From Faeciplasma sp048393055 (GTDB lineage: Bacteria > Bacillota > Clostridia > Oscillospirales > Ruminococcaceae), in the NCBI GenBank assembly GCA_048393055.1, contig DBFJJS010000011.1, forward strand, positions 1-49,770: DNA of 49,770 nucleotides, given 5' to 3'. Under the pieces are notes generated by a model that was not told the DNA's origin, did not search any database, and saw nothing but the letters and a program-made list of their open reading frames with translations. How positions within the stretch are numbered: position 1 is the first letter of the stretch; every line of letters begins with the position of its first letter. Positions 7,357 to 16,370 of this stretch are shown piece by piece. A program made the translations under genes and the position numbers.

Positions 7357-7578
7357 GTCCCTTTTAAACAATATTTTAATACTGTAAAACCTATGTTTAC
7401 AGCCTCATATGTTAACAGGCTCCCAGGTAGTATTAAAATTATTGACCTGAGAGCCTTATTTTCTTTATGTACTTCCCTATTCCGGCTCAAAACAGTCTGT
7501 TGTTTCTTTTTGATTTACAGTACAGCCATATTACAAACACACCCATTTAAGGCTTGCGCGTATTTAATTCATATGGCT
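7357..7578. other. Non-coding region with one hairpin
   Basis: No gene is seen. At about 7418-7455 an 11-of-12 inverted repeat, AGGCTCCCAGGT / ACCTGAGAGCCT, encloses an AT-rich loop and is followed by a T-rich stretch on the plus strand. It resembles a terminator without an obvious gene. Confidence 0.4.
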
Positions 7579-7668
7579 TTAATCACAGCTCGGGTCCTTC
7601 CTGATTCCAAAAATAATCCTTAGTATTCCACGAAGCATTTTGCTGGGCTTTAAAACTACTATCTTCAC
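7579..7668 (-). CDS. spoVM: SpoVM, stage V sporulation protein M (29 aa)
   Basis: A GTG at 7668 with GGAGG seven bases upstream opens a 29-codon frame that reads VKIVVLKPSKMLRGILRIIF and ends GIRKDPSCD. Compared with B. subtilis SpoVM (26 aa, MKFYTIKLPKFLGGIVRAML plus GSFRKD), the Lys residues at 2, 7 and 10, Leu12, Gly14, Ile15, Arg17, Gly21 and the final RKD are all kept. SpoVM is an amphipathic helix that reads the convex outer forespore membrane and anchors the SpoIVA coat layer. Gene order supports the call, since spoVM follows prpC-prkC-rsgA in Bacillus (with rpe and thiN between, absent here). The nearby ATG at 7673 runs into a stop after one codon. The proline sits one residue earlier than in B. 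subtilis, at 8 instead of 9. Confidence 0.9.
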   Translation of the reverse strand: MKIVVLKPSKMLRGILRIIFGIRKDPSCD

Positions 7669-7681
7669 TTCATTACCTCCA

Positions 7682-7795
7682 ATATTATGTATGACAATAC
7701 CATCTGTAGCACTCTGCGTAAAACATGCGCAATGCGCTTAGCATACTGTCAGCAAGCGACTCTCCCGTTCGCTTTACTATTATACATAATATTCC
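7682..7795 (-). promoter_or_regulatory. Structured leader of spoVM
   Basis: AATATTATGTAT (7682-7693) and ATACATAATATT (7784-7795) are a perfect 12-bp inverted repeat. The inner arm ends two bases before the GGAGG of spoVM. Inside lie a hairpin AGCGA/TCGCT and a GCGC-rich palindrome. The outer arm contains TATAAT, which may be a promoter -10. A CATACATA next to the Shine-Dalgarno site resembles a sigma-E -10, but I see no convincing -35. Confidence 0.45.
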
Positions 7796-7923
7796 TTGAA
7801 GTAAAATTTGCTAATACGCAGCCTATGTAACGTTATCCCAGTATAAATATTTTTGTACCGCAATATTAAAATATCATGATATTATATAGGACTGAACGTT
7901 CAATAAAAAGTGAATTTAAAACG

Positions 7924-7955
7924 TGTAAACAATTAATGATATTAGCATGTTTACA
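7924..7955. repeat. Inverted repeat downstream of rsgA
   Basis: TGTAAACA and TGTTTACA form an 8-bp inverted repeat with a 16-base AT-rich spacer. It could be an operator or a weak hairpin. It lies in the AT-rich stretch between rsgA and spoVM, where no other gene is seen. Confidence 0.35.
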
Positions 7956-8002
7956 GACGTAATTGCGATTATACGAAAACTATCTGCTAAAAATAAATCT
8001 AA

Positions 8003-8902
8003 TTATAGGTCGTTTTCACGCTTAAGCTCCCACGGCTTGATCTTCTCAGCCTCTTTATGCATCGTACAATAGCTGTCGTGCCGGCTTTTGCTGATATATC
8101 CGCTTCTGAGAGCTTCCAAGACCGCACAGCCGCTTTCCTTTGTATGCGAGCAATCCTGAAACCGGCATTTACCAATATAGTCTGAAAACTCGGGAAAACA
8201 GTACTGAAGCTCGTCTTTCATTATAATATCATATTTAGACGTTTCAAATGTGGAAAAACCAGGAGTATCCGCAATATACCCTCCTGTGTCTAGTTTATAT
8301 ATATCTACGCGTCGAGTAGTATGCTTACCTCTTCCAAGCTTACGGCTTATTTCCTCGGTTTTTAAGTTCAGTTCCGGACATATATTGTTCAATAACGACG
8401 ATTTACCGGATCCAGAATTTCCAGTAAGAGCCGAAAACTTGCCGCAAAGCGCCTCTTTTACAGCAAGCGTGCCTTCATTTTTCTCATTGTTTACACAATA
8501 CACAGGATATATCCCACCATAAATGCTTACAAGCTCGTCGGCAGGACGTTTATCCGTTTTTGTAAACACAATTACCGAATCTATTCCCTTATATTCCGCA
8601 ACTGCCAGAAACTTATCCAGAAGCAGTATATTTGGGGACGGTTCGCAGGTGGAGATAATAAATACAATCTGATCGAGGTTGGCCAGCGGAGGACGTATAA
8701 TCTCGTTTTTCCGCTCCAAAACCTCTACTATTACCCCGCAGTCGCCGTCCGGAAGGTCTACCACAACATTGTCGCCGCAGCAAGGAGAGGTATTTTTCAA
8801 CTTGAACACTCCCCTCGGCTTGCAAATATACTCTTCGCCGCGCTCGGAAACAACCCTATAGCTGTCCCCAAGCGCGCTTATTATTACTCCTTTAAACGTC
8901 AT
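8003..8902 (-). CDS. rsgA: Ribosome small-subunit GTPase RsgA
   Basis: RsgA checks late 30S ribosome assembly and is released on GTP hydrolysis. The 299-residue protein has an N-terminal OB fold and the circularly permuted GTPase order that defines the family: G4 TKTD (114-117) precedes G1 GNSGSGKS (161-168) and G3 DTPG (212-215). The C-terminal zinc knuckle has C246, C251, H253 and C259. The start at 8902 lies one base beyond the prkC stop, and its Shine-Dalgarno site is weak, so translation is probably coupled to prkC. It belongs to the prpC-prkC-rsgA group that is conserved across Firmicutes. Confidence 0.95.
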   Translation of the reverse strand: MTFKGVIISALGDSYRVVSERGEEYICKPRGVFKLKNTSPCCGDNVVVDLPDGDCGVIVEVLERKNEIIRPPLANLDQIVFIISTCEPSPNILLLDKFLAVAEYKGIDSVIVFTKTDKRPADELVSIYGGIYPVYCVNNEKNEGTLAVKEALCGKFSALTGNSGSGKSSLLNNICPELNLKTEEISRKLGRGKHTTRRVDIYKLDTGGYIADTPGFSTFETSKYDIIMKDELQYCFPEFSDYIGKCRFQDCSHTKESGCAVLEALRSGYISKSRHDSYCTMHKEAEKIKPWELKRENDL

Positions 8903-8903
8903 A

Positions 8904-11078
8904 TCAGAAGCCTAAGCTGATATCGACGAGAGTAAACGCGAAGCTGGAATAATTGCTGCAATAATACGTTCCGGTGTCAAAGTCAAGCTCATATTGCGCA
9001 ATCTCAGTCCTCATACCGGTTCTCGGGCTTCTAATGCTAGCCGAAACCGTCATCTGCCCGCTTCCGTACACTAAAACCTGCACCGAAGAACCGGCGTAAT
9101 TGGCAGCGTTTATATACATCTGCTCGCTTACCTCGGTGTTGTTCTCGGTATTGTACAGCGTCAGATAGTAGGTATTGCTTACTCCTGCCGGAATCTCAAC
9201 CTCTATGACCATCTGATTCTGACCTGACGGAATTTGGTCGGTGGGATTGTCAATAATTCCGTCATCATCAGGCAGGATTATGTCTCCCGAAGGATCGGGC
9301 ACAGTCCCTGTACCGTCGGAAACGTATATGGTTATTACCGTATTTCTCGTTACCGTTTCTCCCTCTACGATATTCTGAGATATTACCGTATCCACAGGCT
9401 CGCTTGATTCAACGTACTGTATCTTGGCCTCAAGGTAAGCAGCTGTCAGCATATCCTCAGCCTCGGTGACAGTATAGCCTACAACTCTCGGAACAACAGT
9501 ATCCTCGGTTGACGGTCCTATACTTACATATACCCTTACAGTAGAGCCTTCTTCTATGGTAGAGTATGCAACAGGGTCAGTGCTGACGACATATCCCGCG
9601 GCGACGTCGTCGCTCTCCATCTCTACCCTCAAAACGCTGAGGTTCTCCCCTACAAGCGCCGCATAAGCTGAATTGTAGTGGTAATTTGCAACGTCCGGAA
9701 CGGTTACCATCCTCGTTCCCTTGCTGACGACTACCCTTATTGCATCTCCTATCTTTACTATTCGTCCCTCAGCCTTTTCCTGTTCTATAATTATGCCGGA
9801 TGCATACTCTGAATTAAACTCTTCAGATGCTACAAGCTGTATCTCAGGATATTCCGCTCTGGCGTCATAGTAATTCATGCCGACAAGCTGGGGCATGGTG
9901 TAATCGTTTGACGACGACGGAGTCGTATGGAATGTGCCCAAAACAACCTTCGATACAAACAACGTTGCAACAATAATAACCGTTACAGTAGTTGCCGCAA
10001 GAATCGGAATTATATAGTTATGACGCGGCTCCTCGTAATCCGTGTCGTCATCATATGTCTCTTGTCGCCCCTGCATTTCCTTAAAATTCTGTATTTCATT
10101 AGGATTATGCTTTTGCTGTTTCTTTTTTTCATCACTCTTTTTCTTTGTCTTAAGACGAATCTTGCTCAGTTCTCCAGCAAACGACGACATTACTCCGCTG
10201 GATTTCTGAGGCTTTTTTACCGGCTCGTCAAAATATCCGAAATCAACATTTTGATCCTTTTTAAATGCTTCTATGTCTACTATCATTCCTGATGCGGACT
10301 GATACCTCTTATTTGGATCCTTCTCCATAGCCCTCATTACAATCTCTTCTATACCCTTTTGAAGCGACGAAACATAAACCGAGGGTCTTACAGGATTGTC
10401 GTTCATATGCTTGAGCGCGACCGAAACAGGCGTATCGCCGTCAAAGGGCTTTCTTCCTGTCAGCATTTCATACATCATCACGCCTACGGAATAAATATCG
10501 CTGCGCTCGTCGGTTTTTTCTCCCTTCGCCTGCTCCGGGGATACGTAATGAACCGAACCCATCGTCTTTTCTCCGTTTGCGGGAGCATTTTGGCGGGAGA
10601 ATCTCGCTATTCCGAAATCCATCACCTTGATGGTCCCGTCTGACAGGCGCATTACATTCTGAGGCTTAATATCGCGATGAACTATGCCTCTGTCATGGGC
10701 AAGCTGCAGCGCGCGAAGTATCTGAATGGTATAATGGACGCATTCTCTCCACGGCACAAGACCATTCTGCTCTATATAATCCTTGAGAGTTATTCCATCA
10801 ATATATTCCATGACAATATATTGCAGCCCACTTTCATACCCAACATCAAAAATCTTGACTATATTCGGGTGTGACAGTACGGCGATAGCCTTGCTTTCGT
10901 TTCTGAAGCAACGCACAAACTCTTCGTTCTGTAAAAATTCCGGCTTCAATACCTTTACGGCAACAGTGCGGTTTTCCATAATGTCCTTGCCCTTATATAC
11001 ATTGGACATTCCGCCCTCGCCTATTTTCTCGGTAATTTCATATCTGCCGTCAAGCTTAAGACCTATCAAATTGTCCAT
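8904..11078 (-). CDS. prkC: PASTA-domain Ser/Thr protein kinase PrkC
   Basis: A membrane kinase that senses muropeptides or lipid II through outside PASTA domains and controls cell-wall growth, dormancy exit and translation. The kinase domain (about 13-275) has the Gly loop IGEGGMSNVYKG, Lys42, HRD at 134-136 and DFG at 154-156. A charged juxtamembrane stretch follows, then one membrane segment (about 355-381) and three PASTA repeats (about 393-458, 459-527, 528-594). After an acidic linker there is an extra C-terminal domain (about 620-724) with no Cys, which resembles a beta-sandwich. This C-terminal domain type is common in clostridial homologues. It lies directly after its phosphatase gene prpC, with 32 bases between. 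Confidence 0.95.
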   Translation of the reverse strand: MDNLIGLKLDGRYEITEKIGEGGMSNVYKGKDIMENRTVAVKVLKPEFLQNEEFVRCFRNESKAIAVLSHPNIVKIFDVGYESGLQYIVMEYIDGITLKDYIEQNGLVPWRECVHYTIQILRALQLAHDRGIVHRDIKPQNVMRLSDGTIKVMDFGIARFSRQNAPANGEKTMGSVHYVSPEQAKGEKTDERSDIYSVGVMMYEMLTGRKPFDGDTPVSVALKHMNDNPVRPSVYVSSLQKGIEEIVMRAMEKDPNKRYQSASGMIVDIEAFKKDQNVDFGYFDEPVKKPQKSSGVMSSFAGELSKIRLKTKKKSDEKKKQQKHNPNEIQNFKEMQGRQETYDDDTDYEEPRHNYIIPILAATTVTVIIVATLFVSKVVLGTFHTTPSSSNDYTMPQLVGMNYYDARAEYPEIQLVASEEFNSEYASGIIIEQEKAEGRIVKIGDAIRVVVSKGTRMVTVPDVANYHYNSAYAALVGENLSVLRVEMESDDVAAGYVVSTDPVAYSTIEEGSTVRVYVSIGPSTEDTVVPRVVGYTVTEAEDMLTAAYLEAKIQYVESSEPVDTVISQNIVEGETVTRNTVITIYVSDGTGTVPDPSGDIILPDDDGIIDNPTDQIPSGQNQMVIEVEIPAGVSNTYYLTLYNTENNTEVSEQMYINAANYAGSSVQVLVYGSGQMTVSASIRSPRTGMRTEIAQYELDFDTGTYYCSNYSSFAFTLVDISLGF

Positions 11079-11110
11079 TTACATCACCTTGCCCTTTGCT
11101 ATATCCATCT

Positions 11111-11839
11111 TCATACCGCTATCAGAACCGCTGTGATATTGTCCTTGCCGCCTCGCTGATTTGCCTTTTCTATAAGCTCTGTTACGCTCTGCTCAATAGG
11201 CTGCCTATACGCAGTACTATATATCAGCTCGTCGCTCAGATAATTTGTCAAGCCGTCTGTGCAAATAAGAACGTACTCTCCTTTTTGAACGTCTATTTCA
11301 AAATAATCCGGTTCTACCTCCTGCTCCACTCCGACAGCCCTGGTTATAACGTTTTTCATCTTGTGATACTGCATCTGTGATTCGTCTATAAGACCTTTTG
11401 CGTGGAGGTATTCCACCATAGTGTGATCATCTGTTATCTGCTTAATTCCGAACTCACCTATATGATAGGCCCTGGAATCACCTACGCTTGCTATGCAGCA
11501 GATTCCGTTATGTACGAGTGCAGTCACACAGGTTGTTCCCATTCCATCGCACTCTTTTTCTTCCTTGCTCTTATTGTAAACAAGCGTATTGGCGGCGGAG
11601 ACAGCTGAAATAAGCATTGATTTAATGCTTTTTGGCTCCATGTCTATACGATATGTAAGCTGCACGCGCTCATATATCGCGTTTGCGGCAATGTCGCTTG
11701 CAAGACCTCCGGCGGCAGCTCCTCCCATTCCGTCGCAGACGACGGCAAACGCAGTGTCGTCAGTGAGCATACTGATACGGAATTTATCCTGGTTTTCGTC
11801 TCTTGATTTGCCGATGTCAGTTTTACCGACTAAAAACAA
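11111..11839 (-). CDS. prpC: PP2C-type protein phosphatase PrpC (Stp)
   Basis: This metal-dependent Ser/Thr phosphatase reverses PrkC phosphorylation. The 242-residue protein keeps the PP2C motifs: RDENQD (13-18), the metal-binding VCDGMGG (34-40), ASVGDSRAY, ICTDGLTNYL and GGKDNITAVLI near the end. The frame has no ATG at a sensible place. TTG at 11839, preceded by GGGGGTGA, is the likely start. It overlaps no neighbour and is 26 bases from the rlmN stop. The rlmN-prpC-prkC order is the standard Firmicute arrangement. Confidence 0.93.
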   Translation of the reverse strand: MFLVGKTDIGKSRDENQDKFRISMLTDDTAFAVVCDGMGGAAAGGLASDIAANAIYERVQLTYRIDMEPKSIKSMLISAVSAANTLVYNKSKEEKECDGMGTTCVTALVHNGICCIASVGDSRAYHIGEFGIKQITDDHTMVEYLHAKGLIDESQMQYHKMKNVITRAVGVEQEVEPDYFEIDVQKGEYVLICTDGLTNYLSDELIYSTAYRQPIEQSVTELIEKANQRGGKDNITAVLIAV

Positions 11840-11865
11840 AATGTCACCCCCACATCAAGACTTGT

Positions 11866-12897
11866 CTATACTTCATACTCCCGCCGCAGCTGGCCGCACG
11901 CGGCATCTATATCTGAACCGAGCGTTCTTCTTACTGTGGCGTTTACCCCATAGCCCTCAAGCAGCCTGCAAAACCTGTGCGCAGACGACCTGTCAGACGT
12001 AAATGAGCGCTCTTTTATCTTATTTACAGGTATTATATTTACATGAGAAGGCATCCCATTAACAAGCGACGCTATTGCCTTTGCGTCCTCATCACTGTCG
12101 TTCTCGCCGTCGATAAGCGCGTATTCAAACGATATACGCCTTCCGGTTGCATCAAAATAATCATAGCACGCTTTCATCAGGGAATTAATATCATACCGCC
12201 TGTTTACCGGCATAAGCTCACTCCTCTTTTCGTCGTTAGCAGCATGGAGTGATATGGAAAGCGTAAGACCAAAATTAAGATCAGCCAGCTTGTATATTTT
12301 ATCCACAAGACCGCAGGTAGACAGTGAAACATGCCTTAAGCTCATATTAGTGCCGTTTTTGTCGGAAAGGATCTTCAAAAACTTTACGACGTTATCAAAA
12401 TTGTCGAGCGGCTCCCCTATTCCCATCAAAACTATGCTCGACACCTTTTCACCCGACAGCCTTTCAGCCTCGTAAAGCTGCAAAAGTATCTCGGACGGCT
12501 CGAGGTTTCGCTTAAATCCAGCTATGGTCGAAGCGCAGAAGCGGCATCCCATTCGGCATCCGACCTGTGTCGAAACGCACAGCGAATAACCGTGCTCATA
12601 GCTCATAAGAACTGTTTCGATATGGTTTCCGTCATAAAGCTCGAACAAAAATTTCTGCGTGCCGTCAAGCGACGATTTGAGCTTTTTTACAGCATGGAGC
12701 TTACCTATTGTAAACCTCTCGCTCAAGCTCTGCCTCAAAGATACCGAAAGATTAGTCATAGCATCAAAGCTTTCGGCTCTGTTCCTGTGCAGCCATTCAA
12801 ATATCTGCAATGCACGAAACTTTTTCTCGCCCATTTCGGCGAGCTCGTTTTCAAGCTCACAAAGCTCCATGGATAGTATATCTCTAACGTCTGCCAC
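11866..12897 (-). CDS. rlmN: 23S rRNA/tRNA C2-adenine methyltransferase RlmN
   Basis: A radical-SAM enzyme that makes 2-methyladenosine at 23S rRNA A2503 and at tRNA A37. The CxxxCxxC iron-sulfur motif is C114-RMG-C118-RF-C121, followed by the GEPLDN and family-specific 'SLHAANDEKRSELMPVNR' regions. The catalytic Cys near the end lies at about 334 in ACGQLRRE. At 343 residues the length is usual. The start is a GTG five bases from the rsmB stop, with a weak Shine-Dalgarno site, so it is probably coupled to rsmB. Confidence 0.95.
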   Translation of the reverse strand: MADVRDILSMELCELENELAEMGEKKFRALQIFEWLHRNRAESFDAMTNLSVSLRQSLSERFTIGKLHAVKKLKSSLDGTQKFLFELYDGNHIETVLMSYEHGYSLCVSTQVGCRMGCRFCASTIAGFKRNLEPSEILLQLYEAERLSGEKVSSIVLMGIGEPLDNFDNVVKFLKILSDKNGTNMSLRHVSLSTCGLVDKIYKLADLNFGLTLSISLHAANDEKRSELMPVNRRYDINSLMKACYDYFDATGRRISFEYALIDGENDSDEDAKAIASLVNGMPSHVNIIPVNKIKERSFTSDRSSAHRFCRLLEGYGVNATVRRTLGSDIDAACGQLRREYEV

Positions 12898-12901
12898 TTT
12901 T

Positions 12902-14206
12902 TCACTCTTTTCGTCTGAACTTAGCTATAAAAAAACCATCCCCGCCGAACATGTCCGGCGTAAGCGTAATCTTAAAATCTGCAAATCGTGTAAGCTTTTC
13001 AGGCTCAAATTCGCGGTTTTCCGATAAAAATCTTTGCACTACCTCGTCGTTTTCCGCGCGGTTTACCGTGCAGGTCGAGTAAACAAGCGTCCCGCCGGAT
13101 TTAACATACCCGGCAGAGCAACTGAGAATATCATACTGAACCTCCGGAAGCCGCTTGATCGAATCCTCTTTGGAATACTTTATCTCAGGCTTGCGCCTTA
13201 TAACTCCGAGTCCTGAGCATGGAACGTCACAAAGCACGGCGTCCGCCTGCGGCAGTGAGCTGTTATACGCTTTAGCGTCGTTTACCTGAACATTTATGCA
13301 GGTAAGCCCCAGCCTGAACGCACCGTCGCTTATCAGCCTGACGCGGTTTTGGTGCAGGTCAAGAGCGTAAACGACTCCCCTGTTTTCCATGAGCTCGGCA
13401 ATAGTAAACGCCTTCCCTCCAGGAGCGGAGCATACATCCAAAACAGTGTCTGACGGCTTTGCCCCAAGCTCGTATGCACATATCTGGCAGGAAATGTCCT
13501 GAACATGAAACATGCCCTTTTCGTATGCGGACAGCTTCTCTACTGAGCCGCAGCCGAAAAGCTCCGCGCATCCGCTTACCGTTTCCGACAGCTTAACGCT
13601 TACACCCTCAGACTCAAGCTCAGCAAGTATTTCATCGGCAGTGAATTTAACGGTGTTCAAGCGCACCGTTACCGGCGGACGTCCTATCGACGAGGAAAGA
13701 AGCGACATCATAGCGTCTTTTCCGTAATCAGATTCCCACATCCTTATTATCCACTCCGGACAGGAATAGCGTATGGAAAGGTCGTCAAAGTAGCTTCCGG
13801 TAAGTGGAAGTTTCTTACCGTCCCGTATAAAGCTTCTCAAAAGCGCGTTCACAAATCCGCTTACAGCCGGATTCTTATTCTTTTTTGCCAAAAGAACGCT
13901 CTCATTTACAGCCGCACTGTCCGGAACGCTGTCCATATACAAAAGCTGATAAATTCCCATCCTTAATATCTGCCTTACCTCATCGGAGAGCTTGCCGGAC
14001 GGACGGATTGAATACCTTGCTATCACGGCGTCAAGAGTAAATTTTCTCTCTATCACACCGTAATACAAAGCAGTAATAAACCTTTTATCGACGTCCTTTA
14101 AAAGATCATACCTTAAAAGAGCCTTGTCAAGCGCGATGTTTGAGTAGCTGGCGTTTTTTTCGGTTGAAACAAGCAGCTTAAGACAGATTTCCCTCGGGGT
14201 CTGCAT
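12902..14206 (-). CDS. rsmB: 16S rRNA m5C967 methyltransferase RsmB
   Basis: The N-terminal NusB-like RNA-binding domain (about 1-130, with ALLRYDLLKDVDKRFITALYYG) is followed by a RsmF/NOL1-type methyltransferase domain. The SAM site is VLDVCSAPGGKAFT. The two catalytic cysteines are in DVPCSGLG and YSTCTVNRAEN, as in the m5C family. The protein has 434 residues, as expected. GGAGAG lies six bases before the ATG, which directly follows the stop of the upstream membrane peptidase gene. It methylates C967 of 16S rRNA before subunit assembly. Confidence 0.94.
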   Translation of the reverse strand: MQTPREICLKLLVSTEKNASYSNIALDKALLRYDLLKDVDKRFITALYYGVIERKFTLDAVIARYSIRPSGKLSDEVRQILRMGIYQLLYMDSVPDSAAVNESVLLAKKNKNPAVSGFVNALLRSFIRDGKKLPLTGSYFDDLSIRYSCPEWIIRMWESDYGKDAMMSLLSSSIGRPPVTVRLNTVKFTADEILAELESEGVSVKLSETVSGCAELFGCGSVEKLSAYEKGMFHVQDISCQICAYELGAKPSDTVLDVCSAPGGKAFTIAELMENRGVVYALDLHQNRVRLISDGAFRLGLTCINVQVNDAKAYNSSLPQADAVLCDVPCSGLGVIRRKPEIKYSKEDSIKRLPEVQYDILSCSAGYVKSGGTLVYSTCTVNRAENDEVVQRFLSENREFEPEKLTRFADFKITLTPDMFGGDGFFIAKFRRKE

Positions 14207-14896
14207 TTAATCTCTCCTACGGCCTGAACCCACTATCAGAAAGAGCCTCAAAATCGTTGCAAGCGTTGATACCAGCGCGGCAACGTACGTCATAGCGGCT
14301 GCGCTCAAAACCTTCCTTGACATGGCAAGCTCGTCGTCCTCAAGGATATGCTGCTCGCCAAGCGTTTTCAGCGCCCTGCTGCTGGCGTTGAATTCAACAG
14401 GCAACGTCACTGCCTGAAACACCGCCATCAGCGAGTATAAAAGCACACCTACCATCGCAAGGTTATAGCTTCCGAAAATAAGACCTACAGCCAAAATTAC
14501 AAAGCCGAACGTAGAGCCGAAGTTTGTAATCGGCACAAGCGCAGAACGTATCTTTATCGGGAAATACCCTTCTGCATGCTGGACCGCGTGCCCGCACTCA
14601 TGAGCCGCTACGCCTAATGCCGCTACCGACTGAGACGAATAAACCGTTTCCGAAAGAGATACGGTGTTCGTCTTTGGGTTGAAGTTATCGGTGAGGTTTC
14701 CGGCTATCTTGACTACCGCCACGTCGTAAAGACCGTTGTCGTCAAGTATGCGCCTTGCAACCTCAGCGCCGGTAAATCCACGTGAATTTCTTACCTGCGA
14801 GTACTTTTTGTAGGTTGAATTGACCTTGAACTGCGCATACAGTCCGAAAATCAATGCAGGTATTAAAATTATAATAGTATAATCATACCAAAACAT
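14207..14896 (-). CDS. Membrane zinc metallopeptidase, YugP family
   Basis: The 229-residue protein has an N-terminal membrane helix (about 5-24), the zinc motif AAHECGHAVQH (HExxH type), and three to four further membrane segments between about 115 and 225. The stretch 'SRGFTGAEVARRILDDNGLYDV' is typical of YugP (DUF/peptidase_M, putative neutral zinc metallopeptidase). The substrate is unknown. In many Clostridia this gene sits between fmt and rsmB, as here, while Bacillus lacks it at this place. Confidence 0.88.
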   Translation of the reverse strand: MFWYDYTIIILIPALIFGLYAQFKVNSTYKKYSQVRNSRGFTGAEVARRILDDNGLYDVAVVKIAGNLTDNFNPKTNTVSLSETVYSSQSVAALGVAAHECGHAVQHAEGYFPIKIRSALVPITNFGSTFGFVILAVGLIFGSYNLAMVGVLLYSLMAVFQAVTLPVEFNASSRALKTLGEQHILEDDELAMSRKVLSAAAMTYVAALVSTLATILRLFLIVGSGRRRD

Positions 14897-14924
14897 AATG
14901 TCCTACCTTCATCAAATAATATTG

Positions 14925-15857
14925 TTAGCCTAAAATCGTTCCTTTTTCTATCCTGTGACCTCTTAAATAATCTGCTGCGGGCATCCTTTTTGAGCCCTCT
15001 GCCTGAACCTCGGTAAATCTTATCGTGCCTTCGCCGCAGGCAACTGTAAAGTCTGATTCATTTACAACCTTTCCAACAGGCCGTACCTGCCCGCTTTTGC
15101 TGACAATCTCGCTGCGATAAACCTTAAGCTTTTTGCCGTTTAACATGCAACTCGCACAGGGCCAGTCTGAAAGACCGCATATTTTATGATGAACTTCATC
15201 CGCCGAAAGGCTGAAATCTATCTGGCACATGTCCTTTGAAAGCATCGGGGCGTAGCTTGCAAGAGAGTCGTCTTGCTTTATGGGAGTAATACTTTTGTCC
15301 GCTATGCCGTCCAGGGTTTTTATAAGCAGCTCCGCGCCGACCTTGGCAAGACGGTCGTACAGCTCGGATGAGGTCTCGTTTTCTCCGACTGCTACCTCGG
15401 CTTTCAGGAGCATGTCTCCGGTATCGAGCCCCTCCGACATAAGCATTGTGGTTACGCCGCCTACGCTGTCTCCGTTTAGAACTGTCCACTGGACCGGCGC
15501 CGCTCCTCTGTACTTGGGAAGAAGCGAGCCGTGGACGTTCACGCAGCCGTATTTGGGTATGCCGAGAATCTCGGGCGGCAGCAGCTTTCCGTACGCCACC
15601 ACTACTATTATATCAGGTTTTATTCTTTTAATTATATCGGAGTACTGCGCCTCCTCCTTTTTCAGCGACTGCGGCTGATAAACCGGTATTTCATGCGAAA
15701 GGGCGAATTCCTTTACAGGCGAAAATGTGATTTTATTCCCCCTGCCTTTAGGCTTGTCGGTCTGGGTAAATACCGCAGCCACGTCATGACCGGCTTTTAA
15801 TAACGTCCCAAGCGACGGCAGAGCAAAATCGGGAGTGCCCATAAATACTATCTTCAT
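14925..15857 (-). CDS. fmt: Methionyl-tRNA formyltransferase
   Basis: It formylates the initiator Met-tRNA using 10-formyl-tetrahydrofolate. The 310 residues begin MKIVFMGTPDFALPSLGTL and carry the substrate site NVHGSLLPKYRGAAPVQW with the catalytic Asn/His, plus 'GVTTMLMSEGLDTGDML' with the catalytic Asp. A C-terminal OB-like tRNA-binding domain follows (about 205-305). The ATG overlaps the def stop by four bases, so the two formyl-cycle genes are translationally coupled. Confidence 0.96.
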   Translation of the reverse strand: MKIVFMGTPDFALPSLGTLLKAGHDVAAVFTQTDKPKGRGNKITFSPVKEFALSHEIPVYQPQSLKKEEAQYSDIIKRIKPDIIVVVAYGKLLPPEILGIPKYGCVNVHGSLLPKYRGAAPVQWTVLNGDSVGGVTTMLMSEGLDTGDMLLKAEVAVGENETSSELYDRLAKVGAELLIKTLDGIADKSITPIKQDDSLASYAPMLSKDMCQIDFSLSADEVHHKICGLSDWPCASCMLNGKKLKVYRSEIVSKSGQVRPVGKVVNESDFTVACGEGTIRFTEVQAEGSKRMPAADYLRGHRIEKGTILG

Positions 15858-16321
15858 TTTTCCTCTTCCTCTTCATACGGAGCTTCTATTTTTGATGGGA
15901 GGGTTACACCGTCTAGATGGTTAAGCTCGTGGCAGACGCATCTTGCGTATAGGTCGCTGACCTCCTTTTCATACCAGTTGCCAAATCTGTCCTGAGCCTT
16001 GAACCTTACAGTCTTAGGTCTTGTGACATAGCCGTAAAGCTCCGGATACGAGAGGCAGCCCTCCGTCCCGTATTGAGTCTCCTCAGACTCGTAGGTTATC
16101 TCGGGATTAATAAGCTCGATATATTCTACGCCGACGTCGATTACTACAGCACGCCTTATTATTCCGACCTGGGGCGCCGCAAGACCGAGCCCGTCGGCAT
16201 GATACATGGTCTCCTTCATATCATCAAGAAGCTGATGAAGCCTTTTGTCAAACTTTTCGACCGGCTTGCAGTGCTTCAAAAGTATAGGATCACCGTCCGT
16301 AACTATATTTCTGAGTGCCAT
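15854..16321 (-). CDS. def: Peptide deformylase
   Basis: It removes the N-formyl group from new proteins. All three motifs are present: GLGLAAPQVG (motif 1), EGCLSYPE (motif 2, with the metal Cys) and CHELNHLDG (motif 3, HExxH). I use the ATG at 16321 (MALRNIVTDGDPILL), which has AAAGGA upstream, rather than the in-frame ATG at 16345. The product is then 155 residues, a usual bacterial length. The tail is a Glu-rich run. Confidence 0.95.
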   Translation of the reverse strand: MALRNIVTDGDPILLKHCKPVEKFDKRLHQLLDDMKETMYHADGLGLAAPQVGIIRRAVVIDVGVEYIELINPEITYESEETQYGTEGCLSYPELYGYVTRPKTVRFKAQDRFGNWYEKEVSDLYARCVCHELNHLDGVTLPSKIEAPYEEEEEK

Positions 16322-16370
16322 ACCAATCATCCTTTCACAGTACATCTGTCACATATTTGTTTCCGTTATT

